Source of the DNA: Thermoanaerobacter kivui
Lineage (GTDB): Bacteria; Bacillota; Thermoanaerobacteria; Thermoanaerobacterales; Thermoanaerobacteraceae
Assembly: GCF_000763575.1 (NCBI RefSeq)
Contig: NZ_CP009170.1
Location: 1,491,501-1,555,500, forward strand
DNA: 64,000 nucleotides
Direction of reading: 5' to 3'
Part shown: positions 1-7,376 of the stretch, one piece after another
Position numbering within the stretch: position 1 is the first letter of the stretch
How the letters are laid out: every line of letters begins with the position of its first letter
The notes under the pieces: model-generated
Told to the model about the DNA's origin: nothing
The model's input: the letters and a program-made list of their open reading frames with translations, nothing else
Database searches by the model: none
Translations under genes and position numbers: made by a program

Positions 1-434
1 GCAGTTATATAAACTCTTTTTATAGCCTTATCAGTATCTTTAACAGTCTTTTCCACTTTCTTTTTTATATCTGTCTCATGTGCTCCTTGCACCCTTGCCT
101 TCATATCTATACCTACAAGGGCATTACTACCTGATACTACCACAGTCGCCTTATTTACCTCTGGAATTTTAGCAACATTTGAAGCTATTTTAGCTGCCCT
201 CGCACTTTCTGGAGTAGGCTTTCTCACAGGGGTTGGAGCCGGCACTGTTGGTGTTCTAGGTACAGGTGTTGTATACCCTGGAGCTGTTTTAGAAGGTGCA
301 GGAGTCGTCCTTGTAGGCGCCGGGGTATAACGTGCAGGAGTAGGCTTTTTAGTCGCAGTTTTGCATCCTGCCATTGACGTCATTATCATTATCCCAATGA
401 GAATTATTGTTATAATATTTTTTATTTTTTTCAA
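1..434 (-). CDS. YhcN/YlaJ-family sporulation lipoprotein (3' end outside window)
   Basis: The reading frame runs off the left edge, so only the N-terminal 144 or so residues are visible. The start is TTG at 434, preceded by GAGGAGG at 444-450. A hydrophobic signal segment ends in a lipobox (Met-Ala-Gly-Cys, Cys at about residue 23). A Pro/Thr/Ala-rich linker of about 40 residues follows, then the start of a domain with NKATVVVSGSNALVGID, the style of YhcN/YlaJ spore lipoproteins. Family members sit in the spore membrane or cortex region. The family call rests on the lipobox plus this segment; the exact role is unknown. Confidence 0.7.
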   Translation of the reverse strand, partial: MKKIKNIITIILIGIMIMTSMAGCKTATKKPTPARYTPAPTRTTPAPSKTAPGYTTPVPRTPTVPAPTPVRKPTPESARAAKIASNVAKIPEVNKATVVVSGSNALVGIDMKARVQGAHETDIKKKVEKTVKDTDKAIKRVYIT

Positions 435-516
435 AGCTATGCACCTCCTCAAAATATATTTTTGCACTTTTATTAAAAAGTATTATGCTAAATTATGGAA
501 TTTTTATGAAAAACAT

Positions 517-545
517 TTGAAAAAATTTTGTGAGTAATATATAAT
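517..545 (+). promoter_or_regulatory. sigma-A promoter of ychF
   Basis: TTGAAA at 517-522, a 17-base spacer and TATAAT at 540-545, about 30 bases before the ychF start. Nothing else in this divergent gap competes with it. Confidence 0.7.
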
Positions 546-576
546 GCATATGTAAAACTATTGGAGGGAAGATGAA

Positions 577-1668
577 ATGGAAATAGGAATTGTTGGACTA
601 CCTAACGTCGGTAAAAGCACTTTGTTTAACGCAATTACAAAAGCAGGTGCAGAATGTGCAAATTACCCCTTTTGCACTATTGATCCAAATGTCGGAATTG
701 TATCTGTGCCTGATGAAAGGTTAGATTTTTTAGCTAAAATTGAAAATCCGCAAAAAGTCATACCTGCAACAATCAAATTTGTAGACATAGCAGGTTTAGT
801 AAAAGGCGCCAGTAAAGGTGAGGGTTTAGGAAATAAATTTCTTTCTCATATTAGGGAAGTTGATGCTATATTAAACGTGGTAAGATGCTTTGAAGATAGC
901 AACATTGTCCATGTAGAAGGAAGTATTGATCCTATAAGAGATGTTGAAATAATAACTTTAGAGCTTATACTTGCTGACATGGAAGTTATTGAAAGGCGTC
1001 TTCAAAAAACATCAAAACTTGCGCGAAATGATAAAAAAGCAGCCTTTGAAGTGGAAGTACTTGAAAAAATAAAAAAAGGATTAGATGAAGGGAAACCTGT
1101 AAGGGCTCTTCAATTTACCGAAGAAGAAAAAAGTTTTGTAAGTCAACTTATGTTGCTTACCTATAAACCTGTTATGTATGTAGCAAATATATCAGAAGAA
1201 GACTTAATTTCAGGTGAAGAAAATCAATATGTAAAGCAACTAAAAGAATATGCTGAAAATGAGAATTCCCAAGTTTTAGTTATAAGTGCAAAAATTGAAG
1301 AAGAATTAGCTTCTTTAAGTGATGAAGAAAGAAATGAACTTTTGAGAGAATACGGCCTTGCCGAACCTGGCCTTAACAACATAATAAGGCATGGTTACTC
1401 TCTCCTTGGACTTATAACCTTTTTCACCGCTGGACCAAAAGAAGTCCACGCTTGGACAATAAAAAAAGGCACAAAAGCACCTCAAGCAGCAGGAAAAATT
1501 CATTCAGACTTTGAAAAAGGGTTTATAAGGGCAGAAGTAATTTCTTATAAGGATTTAGTAAAGGCTGGCTCTCAGACTGCAGCAAGAGAGATGGGGCTCA
1601 TGAGGCTGGAAGGAAAAGATTACGTAATGCAAGACGGAGATGTAGTAGTTTTTAGGTTTAACGTATAA
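577..1668 (+). CDS. ychF: redox-regulated ATPase YchF (Obg-like)
   Basis: A 363-residue Obg-family P-loop NTPase that binds the ribosome and is tied to translation and stress responses. The P loop GLPNVGKST lies at residues 7-15 and the G3 region (DIAGLVKGASKGEGLGNKFL) near residues 66-85. The usual NKxD specificity motif is replaced by NISE, the NxxE form that makes YchF prefer ATP over GTP. The C-terminal TGS domain is present (AWTIKKGTKAPQAAGKIHSD onward). Length is typical. The RBS GGAGGG lies before ATG 577. It stands alone on the plus strand. Confidence 0.95.
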   Translation: MEIGIVGLPNVGKSTLFNAITKAGAECANYPFCTIDPNVGIVSVPDERLDFLAKIENPQKVIPATIKFVDIAGLVKGASKGEGLGNKFLSHIREVDAILNVVRCFEDSNIVHVEGSIDPIRDVEIITLELILADMEVIERRLQKTSKLARNDKKAAFEVEVLEKIKKGLDEGKPVRALQFTEEEKSFVSQLMLLTYKPVMYVANISEEDLISGEENQYVKQLKEYAENENSQVLVISAKIEEELASLSDEERNELLREYGLAEPGLNNIIRHGYSLLGLITFFTAGPKEVHAWTIKKGTKAPQAAGKIHSDFEKGFIRAEVISYKDLVKAGSQTAAREMGLMRLEGKDYVMQDGDVVVFRFNV

Positions 1669-1755
1669 AAAGCGCTTTATGCGCTTTCAGACTGTAGATA
1701 AAATCATATTTAAAAAATCATATTTAATAAGTCTCTGCTTTTATGCGCAAGGTGC
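1669..1755. repeat. partial dispersed repeat (IS1182-type end) after ychF
   Basis: A hairpin (AAAGCGC/GCGCTTT, 1670-1688) directly follows ychF and has no T-run. Next comes CAGACTGTAGATAAAAT, like the ends of the elements at 15.9, 50.0 and 53.9 kb. The stretch 1730-1755 then matches the 51-base repeat core at 50018-50068 with a few mismatches. Only one end is recognisable, and the stretch overlaps the 3' end of the neighbouring pseudogene. Confidence 0.5.
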
Positions 1756-2122
1756 AGGTTCACCAGATTCTTCATCATAAACATCAACTATTTTTCCCTC
1801 TGCCCCCCGTTTTTATTGCTTCTAAAATTTCTTCTGTATTTACTTCTGCATTTATAAGCTCTGAAGGAATAAATTTCATACCAAGCTTCAAGCCAAACTT
1901 AACAGGGTTATAAGGTATTGCTATATTTACTTTTAATTTATTAGTAGCAGTGTCATGAACTTTTACTCTCATCCACTTGTAATTTCCTCTTTGGCCTACT
2001 TTTTCTCCTATTTGTGCCTCTTATCTTTTCTCATCAATAGCCTTTAGTAGTTCTGCAGCTTCTTCTGCTGTTATTTTCCCTTTCTCTAACATCTTTAAAA
2101 TCAATTATCTTTCTTCACTCAT
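1741..2122 (-). pseudogene. decayed SHOCT-like/YvlB N-terminal-type gene
   Basis: Reading minus from ATG 2122 (RBS-like AGGGGG upstream) gives MSEER-stop-LILKMLEKGKITAEEAAELLKAIDEKR-stop, then an open stretch to KTGG. A shift in a run of six G near 1805 is then needed to continue as EGKIVDVYDEESGEPAP to a stop at 1741. Two in-frame stops plus one frameshift mean the gene is dead. The helix LxMLExGKITxEEAxxLLxA is the short SHOCT-like module often encoded after DUF2089 genes, which matches the intact neighbour just upstream. Residues 50 onward are of a type also found in that family. Confidence 0.75.
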
Positions 2123-2141
2123 AAAACTGCCCCCTAAACAA

Positions 2142-2501
2142 TTACTCTTTAAGAAGCTTCAAAGCTTCTTGCACAGTTATCCCGCCCTTTTCCAACCTCT
2201 TAAGTACTTCTTTTTTGTCTACTTTAGGCGTTTCTTCAACTTTATATCCCAATGCTGCAATCAAATTGTCCAACTTGTTTCTAATTGTCGGGTATGAAAG
2301 TCCTAATTCCTTCTCCATTTCCCTTATATTACCCCTTGTCCTTATAAAAAGCTCCATAAAATCCCTTTGCTCTTTCGATAAATAGCAAAATTTACAAAGT
2401 TCAAATTTCCCTTCAATTGCCGTACCACATTGAGGGCATTCGAGTTTTGTCACTGCAAGTTTTTCACCGCAAACAGGACACCTTCCTAAAATTTCATTCA
2501 C
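2142..2501 (-). CDS. DUF2089-family zinc-ribbon/HTH regulator
   Basis: About 119 residues. The N-terminal zinc ribbon has CPVCG and CPQCG pairs plus CKFC. A helix-turn-helix region follows (NIREMEKELGLSYPTIRNKLDNLIAALGY). The C-terminus, VLKRLEKGGITVQEALKLLKE, is again a SHOCT-like helix. The probable start is GTG 2501, eight bases after AGAGG; an ATG two codons upstream overlaps that RBS. The family is probably transcriptional regulators paired with SHOCT/YvlB-type proteins; the partner here (1741-2122) is broken. Target genes cannot be told from the sequence. Confidence 0.8.
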   Translation of the reverse strand: MNEILGRCPVCGEKLAVTKLECPQCGTAIEGKFELCKFCYLSKEQRDFMELFIRTRGNIREMEKELGLSYPTIRNKLDNLIAALGYKVEETPKVDKKEVLKRLEKGGITVQEALKLLKE

Positions 2502-2693
2502 AAACATCGCCTCTTTTAAAACCCGAGTTTTTTATGACATAAATATAAGCTAAAGTTTCTATTAAACGATGTCACATTTCCCCTTTTCCCTTGTAATTCC
2601 ATTATAACATACATTTCAAAAACGTCAATATCTGTTTTAAATTTTTTTATTTTTGTTTTAATAAATTTTAATTTATTTTAGATTCCATTATAC

Positions 2694-2720
2694 AAAAAAG
2701 TCAAGCAATAAACGCTTGAT
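2694..2720 (-). terminator. terminator of thiI
   Basis: On the minus strand TCAAGC, a 7-base loop, GCTTGA, then CTTTTTT. It begins immediately past the thiI stop. Confidence 0.8.
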
Positions 2721-2722
2721 TT

Positions 2723-3865
2723 TTAAACATCTATAATCTCCATTTCAATGTTATCTATATACTTTTGATAGTCCATTTTTTCCTCTGCTTCAACAACTTT
2801 TTCTAATGTGGGTTTTGTCGCCGGATGTTTTGGCACAAATATAGTGCAACAATCCTCATAAGGTCTTATAGAGATTTCAAAAGTACCGATTTTTTGTGCT
2901 AATTCTATAATTTCAGTCTTGTCCATTCCAATCAGTGGTCTAAAAACAGGCATAGAAACTGAAGCGTTTGTGACATACAAACTTTCAATTGTCTGGCTTG
3001 CAACTTGTCCCAAACTTTCACCTGTTATAAGCGCCATAGAACCTGTGTTTTTGGCTATTTTCTCAGCAATTTTCATCATCATTCTTCTCATTATTATAGT
3101 AGTAAACTTAGCAGGACATTTCTCATAAATTTCCAGTTGTAAATCAGTAAAATACACCACATGCAATTTTATGCTTTGGCCATATTGAGAAAGCACTTTG
3201 CACAAATCCACCACTTTGTCTTTAGCCCTTTCAGATGTATATGGTGGACTGTGAAAATATACAGCATTTATCTCTACTCCTCTTTTCATCATCATCCACG
3301 CAGCTACAGGGCTGTCAATGCCCCCTGACAAAAGCACAGTAGCTTTGCCATTAGTGCCAAGCGGAAGTCCTTTTGCTCCTTCGATTACTCCTGCATAGAC
3401 AAAAGCCATCTCCCTTATTTCTACATTTAAAAGCACATCAGGGTTATGAACATCCACCTTAAGGCCTTTTACATTCTTTAAAACCGCAGCTCCGACTCTA
3501 CGGCTTACTTCCATGCTGTCATAGGGAAAAGATTTATTTGACCTTTTTGTCTCTACTTTAAACGTCTTTCCTTGGTATTCCCTCATCAGTTCTATAGCAG
3601 CTTCATATATTTCCTCCAAGTTTAAACCAATCTTTTTTGCCCTTGTTATGCCTACAATGCCAAAAATTTTTTTTAGCCTTTCTATTACCTCTTCAATATC
3701 CCCATCGCATTCTACGTATATTCTGCCATGGGTTTTTTCAACTTTAACCTCTTTAAAGTCTTTAAGAGCGCTTTTTATATTTTTCACAAGTTTGTTTTCA
3801 AAAAAGGACCTGTTATCACCTTTTAATGCCAGTTCTCCGTATTTAATCAACAATACATCCTGCAT
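2723..3865 (-). CDS. thiI: tRNA 4-thiouridine synthase ThiI
   Basis: A 380-residue enzyme that thiolates U8 of tRNA; in some bacteria it also supplies sulfur for thiamine. A ferredoxin-like/THUMP N-terminal half is followed by the PP-loop ATPase motif SGGIDS at residues 180-185. There is no C-terminal rhodanese domain, the short Firmicute form, which receives sulfur directly from a dedicated cysteine desulfurase. That partner is encoded 3 bases upstream. The C-terminal half carries CPAKFT and a DCCTIF cysteine pair. RBS GGAGG lies before ATG 3865. Confidence 0.93.
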   Translation of the reverse strand: MQDVLLIKYGELALKGDNRSFFENKLVKNIKSALKDFKEVKVEKTHGRIYVECDGDIEEVIERLKKIFGIVGITRAKKIGLNLEEIYEAAIELMREYQGKTFKVETKRSNKSFPYDSMEVSRRVGAAVLKNVKGLKVDVHNPDVLLNVEIREMAFVYAGVIEGAKGLPLGTNGKATVLLSGGIDSPVAAWMMMKRGVEINAVYFHSPPYTSERAKDKVVDLCKVLSQYGQSIKLHVVYFTDLQLEIYEKCPAKFTTIIMRRMMMKIAEKIAKNTGSMALITGESLGQVASQTIESLYVTNASVSMPVFRPLIGMDKTEIIELAQKIGTFEISIRPYEDCCTIFVPKHPATKPTLEKVVEAEEKMDYQKYIDNIEMEIIDV

Positions 3866-3868
3866 ATT

Positions 3869-5020
3869 TTACCTCCGTTTATATTTTCTAAGAAAATTTA
3901 CTTTTTCTTTTAAAACTGATATTGTATAGTCAATCTCTTCTTCTGTATTAAAAATTCCAAAAGAAAATCTTATAGCACTTTCAATGAGGTCCTCTTTAAG
4001 ACCTATTGCTTTTAGAACGTGGCTTTGTCCTTTCTTTTTGGAAGAACAAGCTGAACCTGTAGAAACGTATATACCTTTTTCCTCAAGAGCATGTAAAAGT
4101 ACTTCCCCTCTTACGCCAGCAAAAGAAATATTAAGTATATGCGGCGCTCCACCTTCAATATCTGGACCGTTTAAATGGATATCTTTTATTTCAGAAACTA
4201 TACCTTGGTATAACTTTCTTTTCAAGTTCATTAATTTATTTATATTATCGTTAAAGTTTTCTTTAGCCAATTTGCTTGCTATGCCAAACCCCACAATTCC
4301 AGGCAAATTTTCTGTCCCAGACCTTAAATTCTTTTCTTGCCCTCCTCCAAAAATTATCGGCCTTATTCTAACTGATTTATCTACATAAAGTGCTCCTACT
4401 CCTTTAGGACCGTGTATTTTATGGCTGCTTAAAGACACCATCTTTATTTTTTGCTTTTTAACATCTATATTTATTTTTCCTGCTGCTTGTATAGCATCTA
4501 CGTGAAAAACTATGTCCTTTTCGTCTGCAATGTCTGCTATTTCATCTATTGGCTCTATAGTGCCTATTTCATTATTTACAGCCATTATCGATATGAATAT
4601 AGTCTTGTCAGTTATCGCCCCTTTAAAATCTTCTAAATCTATTTTTCCTGTTTTATCCACATCAAGATATGTCACATCAAATCCGTTTTCTTCAAGGTGC
4701 TTTAGCACATTAAGCACAGAAGGATGTTCAATTTTTGAAGATATTATGTGATTGCCCTTCTTCCTTAAGCTTTCAGCAACCCCTATTAAAGCAAGGTTGT
4801 TTGACTCTGTACCGCCCGATGTAAAAATTATCCCCTCATTATCGCCGTTTATTAACTTAGAAACATTTTCTCTCGCTTCACTCATTAACTTTTCAGCTTC
4901 ATAGCCTTTCATATGCAAAGAAGAGGGATTGCCATATTGCTTGTCTAAAACCTCCACTATCTTTTCAATTACTTCGCTTCTAACTCTGGTAGTTGCGCTA
5001 TTGTCAAGATATACTTCCAT
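3869..5020 (-). CDS. cysteine desulfurase (NifS/IscS family), ThiI partner
   Basis: A PLP enzyme that releases sulfur from L-cysteine as a protein persulfide. It shows the N-terminal VYLDNSATT, the PLP-lysine region SSHKIHGPKG, and the catalytic Cys loop STGSACSSKK. I place the start at ATG 5020 (MEVYLDNSATT), nine bases after AAGGG; the frame also offers ATGs at 5029 and 5026 lying against that RBS. Its position just before thiI suggests it serves tRNA thiolation, like Bacillus NifZ, rather than general Fe-S assembly. That role is inferred from context. Confidence 0.92.
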   Translation of the reverse strand: MEVYLDNSATTRVRSEVIEKIVEVLDKQYGNPSSLHMKGYEAEKLMSEARENVSKLINGDNEGIIFTSGGTESNNLALIGVAESLRKKGNHIISSKIEHPSVLNVLKHLEENGFDVTYLDVDKTGKIDLEDFKGAITDKTIFISIMAVNNEIGTIEPIDEIADIADEKDIVFHVDAIQAAGKINIDVKKQKIKMVSLSSHKIHGPKGVGALYVDKSVRIRPIIFGGGQEKNLRSGTENLPGIVGFGIASKLAKENFNDNINKLMNLKRKLYQGIVSEIKDIHLNGPDIEGGAPHILNISFAGVRGEVLLHALEEKGIYVSTGSACSSKKKGQSHVLKAIGLKEDLIESAIRFSFGIFNTEEEIDYTISVLKEKVNFLRKYKRR

Positions 5021-5133
5021 GGACATCATCCCTTTTAGTTAGATTTTTTGTAGTTGATAACAACCATTTTAAGTGTTGTCCATCACTCCGACAAATCTGT
5101 CCTTTACAAACTTTTAACCATTAACAACGTATT

Positions 5134-5400
5134 TTATTTGACAAATTTGATTAGCAAATTGATAATCCTTTGCACATCTTCATAGGTAGCCTTTCCATCC
5201 TCACTTGCTAATATACATTCTTTAGCGTGTTCTTGAATAATTGACATGCCTACTTTTTCTAATGAGGCTTTAACTGCTGCAATTTGCAGCAATATATCCT
5301 GACACTCTTTTGATTCTTCTACCATTTTTTCTATACCAGCAATATGGCCCTTTATTGTCTTTAATCTCATCAAAATATCATTTCTCAAGCTTTCGCTCAC
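5134..5400 (-). CDS. CsoR-family metal-sensing repressor
   Basis: An all-helical 88-residue protein of the CsoR/RcnR/FrmR family. Cys33, His58 and Cys62 reproduce the spacing of the Cu(I) ligands Cys36-His61-Cys65 of Mycobacterium CsoR. The retained His argues for metal sensing rather than the persulfide-sensing CstR type. The start is GTG 5400 after AAGGTG. No copper exporter or chaperone gene is adjacent; the next gene downstream is the cysteine desulfurase, about 110 bases away. The regulated genes are therefore unknown. Confidence 0.85.
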   Translation of the reverse strand: MSESLRNDILMRLKTIKGHIAGIEKMVEESKECQDILLQIAAVKASLEKVGMSIIQEHAKECILASEDGKATYEDVQRIINLLIKFVK

Positions 5401-5485
5401 TTACAACACACCTTTCACTAATTAAATTTTTCTTTCCTCTATATATTAACTTTGCCACAAAAACAATAAAGAGTCAATCATTATG

Positions 5486-5513
5486 TAAAAAAGCCAGCCA
5501 CACGCTGGCTTTT
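5486..5513 (-). terminator. terminator of the Cys-rich protein gene
   Basis: On the minus strand AAAAGCCAGC, loop, GCTGGCTTTTTTA, starting within the stop codon at 5512. Confidence 0.8.
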
Positions 5514-6183
5514 AATAAGGATTTTGGTACATTTGTGGCGGCATAAATGATGGGAAAGGTCTTTTGTTAAACTCATCGCATACATTAGTTGGAAATTCTT
5601 CGCAAGTTGCAGGAGTCGGGCAAAATCCGTAAGAAGGAACTAATAGCTGCACATCTACCGCAGATTTTATCACAATCCATACTCCTATTATCACATCTAC
5701 AGTTGTAGTAGCACCTACATTAACTTTGCCATATAAGCACTCTGCCAACGCCTCATACTTCATTATTGCTACATCAGGCTCTGGCACGTAAAGGACAATG
5801 TCTTTTGTAAATGTGGTAATATTTCCTGGTAATGTCTGCGTAGTCCCATCAGGAAAATTAATGACAATATCATAAGTCACCTGAAAAGTCGCTTCTACTC
5901 TTGCAAATCCTGGTCTATCAGGAAGCGGAGTTATCACAAAACCCGGAGGCGTCAGCAAAGATACTGTTATATTTTCACATCCTCCAAAAGAAGGAGTTAA
6001 AGTTAGATTTGTTGGTACAAACGTAATAGGAGGTATATTATCAAGGCATAGTCTCTGCGAACAAGCATCATATATCTTAGTCACTTCAATGCAAGCTATC
6101 TCTGTAGGTTCAGGAAGTTGCCCTGGCTGTACAGGGCCTGGCACTATTTCTTGCTGTCCCACCATCTTTTTAGAAAAAGCCAT
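5512..6183 (-). CDS. unknown Cys-rich protein, candidate spore-surface protein
   Basis: 223 residues, family not recognised. The N-terminus is polar with no signal peptide (MAFSKKMVGQQEIVPGPVQP). The body has beta-rich Thr/Val/Pro segments and about ten cysteines scattered through it, including CIEVTKIYDACSQRLC near residues 31-46 and CPTPATCEEFPTNVC near the C-terminus, which ends in a Pro/Met/Tyr tail. This composition, without export signals, is typical of spore coat or exosporium proteins in clostridia, but that is only a guess from style. RBS GGGGGAAA lies before ATG 6183; it is a single-gene unit. Confidence 0.6.
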   Translation of the reverse strand: MAFSKKMVGQQEIVPGPVQPGQLPEPTEIACIEVTKIYDACSQRLCLDNIPPITFVPTNLTLTPSFGGCENITVSLLTPPGFVITPLPDRPGFARVEATFQVTYDIVINFPDGTTQTLPGNITTFTKDIVLYVPEPDVAIMKYEALAECLYGKVNVGATTTVDVIIGVWIVIKSAVDVQLLVPSYGFCPTPATCEEFPTNVCDEFNKRPFPSFMPPQMYQNPY

Positions 6184-6285
6184 ATTATTTCCCCCTTCAT
6201 GGCTTACACCATTTCTGAAACTTCTCTTTTCTACCTACAATATACGCAACCAATGTAAATTTTGTTACAATAAATGCAACAAAAA

Positions 6286-6325
6286 GCTCTCTCAGCAAGT
6301 CCGCATGAGAGAGTTTTTTTTCTTA
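6286..6325. terminator. bidirectional terminator after superoxide reductase gene
   Basis: CTCTCTC and GAGAGAG arms around a 13-base loop, with T-runs on both sides. It serves the minus-strand gene ending at 6344. Confidence 0.7.
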
Positions 6326-6343
6326 TGAAAGCCGCTAAATTTT

Positions 6344-6721
6344 CTATTCTTCTACTACAACTTCCTTGCTATTTTCCCATAACCCATGTATATTACAATA
6401 ACTTGCCGTATAAATTGTTCCTGATTTTCCAGCTTTAAACTTAACAATTATGTAAGGCTCAGTAAAAACACCGTACTCTCCGTGGGCTGTAAAATTGTAA
6501 TTGCCTATTTCAACAGGAAATTTATCTCCTTCACCATGGAAACAAATTTTAATCCACGCAATGTGATGCTCTAAAGTATTGGGATGTGGAATTTCCTCTC
6601 CCACGTTAACTTTTAATTCAATTACTTCACCCTTTTTAACTTTTTCAGGAAGGTGGATTACAGGTACGTGTTTTTCGCCTTTCCAATCTCCACTTTGATA
6701 CAATGAACCAAAACTTTTCAT
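6344..6721 (-). CDS. superoxide reductase (class II, neelaredoxin type)
   Basis: About 125 residues. It reduces superoxide to peroxide at a mononuclear iron, the usual anaerobe defence. The full ligand set is visible, numbered from MKSFG: Glu16, His18, His46, His52, Cys109, His112. Ligand spacing matches Pyrococcus superoxide reductase closely. There is no N-terminal desulforedoxin domain. The start is ATG 6721 behind GAGGAGG; an upstream in-frame TTG overlaps that RBS and is unlikely. It lies next to a ferritin-like gene, a sensible pairing for iron and oxygen stress. Confidence 0.93.
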   Translation of the reverse strand: MKSFGSLYQSGDWKGEKHVPVIHLPEKVKKGEVIELKVNVGEEIPHPNTLEHHIAWIKICFHGEGDKFPVEIGNYNFTAHGEYGVFTEPYIIVKFKAGKSGTIYTASYCNIHGLWENSKEVVVEE

Positions 6722-6741
6722 AAATATCCTCCTCAAAACTC

Positions 6742-7201
6742 AAAATTTCATTTGTCCAATTTGCACTCATACTTCTAAATATCTAAAGCAACTAATTCTT
6801 CTTTCTTCATTTAATCTCCTCAATTATCTCCTCTACTTCTTTTGCCCCTTTTTCGTAAAATTTTTCCTCATCAGGAGCTAATTCTTTCAAAAGCCTCAAA
6901 AACTCTCCAGCATGTACTCTTTCTTCATCTGCTATTTCCTTTAAAACTGCAATTGCCAGTTTATTGTCTATTGATTCCGCAAGCTGTGTATAAAACTGAA
7001 CTGCCTCATACTCTGCCGCCACCATAAAGCGTATAGCCCTTACCAATTCTTCATGAGTAAGTTTACGCTTTTCACTAAGCCCCGAAAAAGGCGTTCCAAA
7101 TTCAGGCATAATTTACCATCTCCTCTTATTATATACTAAATCCTAACAATATTATATCATAAATTTAGGTAATATCAAAAAATTTTAAAAAATCAAATCA
7201 A
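6742..7201. repeat. 460-bp direct repeat, copy 1 (ferritin gene and flanks)
   Basis: Matches 8475-8934 at a constant offset of 1733 bases with no gaps. The repeat covers the whole ferritin-like gene plus about 65 bases after it and 90 bases before it. Flanks are nearly identical, while the coding part carries more changes. Confidence 0.9.
6807..7109 (-). CDS. EncFtn-like (encapsulated-ferritin-type) ferritin, copy 1
   Basis: A 100-residue two-helix protein. Glu33 (AAEYEAV) with Glu63 and His66 (ExxH) gives the spacing of encapsulated ferritin from Rhodospirillum (Glu32, Glu62, His65). The length of about 100 residues also fits that family, in which subunits pair to build a full ferroxidase site. 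Rubrerythrin-like annotation is the alternative. The C-terminus (EVEEIIEEIK) shows no obvious encapsulin-docking peptide and no encapsulin gene is in the window. RBS GAGGAG lies before ATG 7109. It differs from copy 2 at about nine residues. Confidence 0.8.
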   Translation of the reverse strand: MPEFGTPFSGLSEKRKLTHEELVRAIRFMVAAEYEAVQFYTQLAESIDNKLAIAVLKEIADEERVHAGEFLRLLKELAPDEEKFYEKGAKEVEEIIEEIK

Positions 7202-7231
7202 CTGTGGTTAAATTAGTCATTTATTTCTCTG

Positions 7232-7286
7232 TTAAATAAACCAAGCCAATGTGAAAATTAAACTTCATTTTTCAACATTGGCTTGG
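7232..7286 (-). terminator. terminator after cobT / E2 relic
   Basis: A 12-bp stem (CCAAGCCAATGT with its complement, 7241-7252 and 7275-7286) with a 22-base loop and an AT-rich tail. The E2 relic's stop lies in the loop edge, so this is probably the original terminator of the lost E2 gene. Confidence 0.65.
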
Positions 7287-7376
7287 TGATTTTAAATAAG
7301 CAACGATACCGGATTCTCTAATATTCTCTAAAAATTTAGCAGCAGTAGCCTCATCTATTAATCGATGGTCAAAGGA
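7272..7376 (-). pseudogene. C-terminal relic of a 2-oxoacid dehydrogenase E2 acyltransferase
   Basis: In the frame offset from cobT, the minus strand reads SFDHRLIDEATAAKFLENIR then ESGIVAYLKSPSQC and a stop. SFDHRxID..xAxxFL is the catalytic C-terminal motif of dihydrolipoamide acyltransferases (the His/Asp of the CAT domain). Only about 34 residues remain. The cobT reading frame crosses into this sequence and picks up its stop here, so the junction lies at about 7376. The nearby lipA, lipB and lpdA genes fit a former lipoyl-complex operon. Confidence 0.85.

Noticed and set aside
1668-1690. Hairpin after ychF as a terminator
   Set aside because: No T-run follows on the plus strand; treated instead as a repeat-element end, though weak termination is possible.
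3984-4388. Plus-strand ORF of 134 codons
   Set aside because: Antisense of the cysteine desulfurase gene; no family motif.
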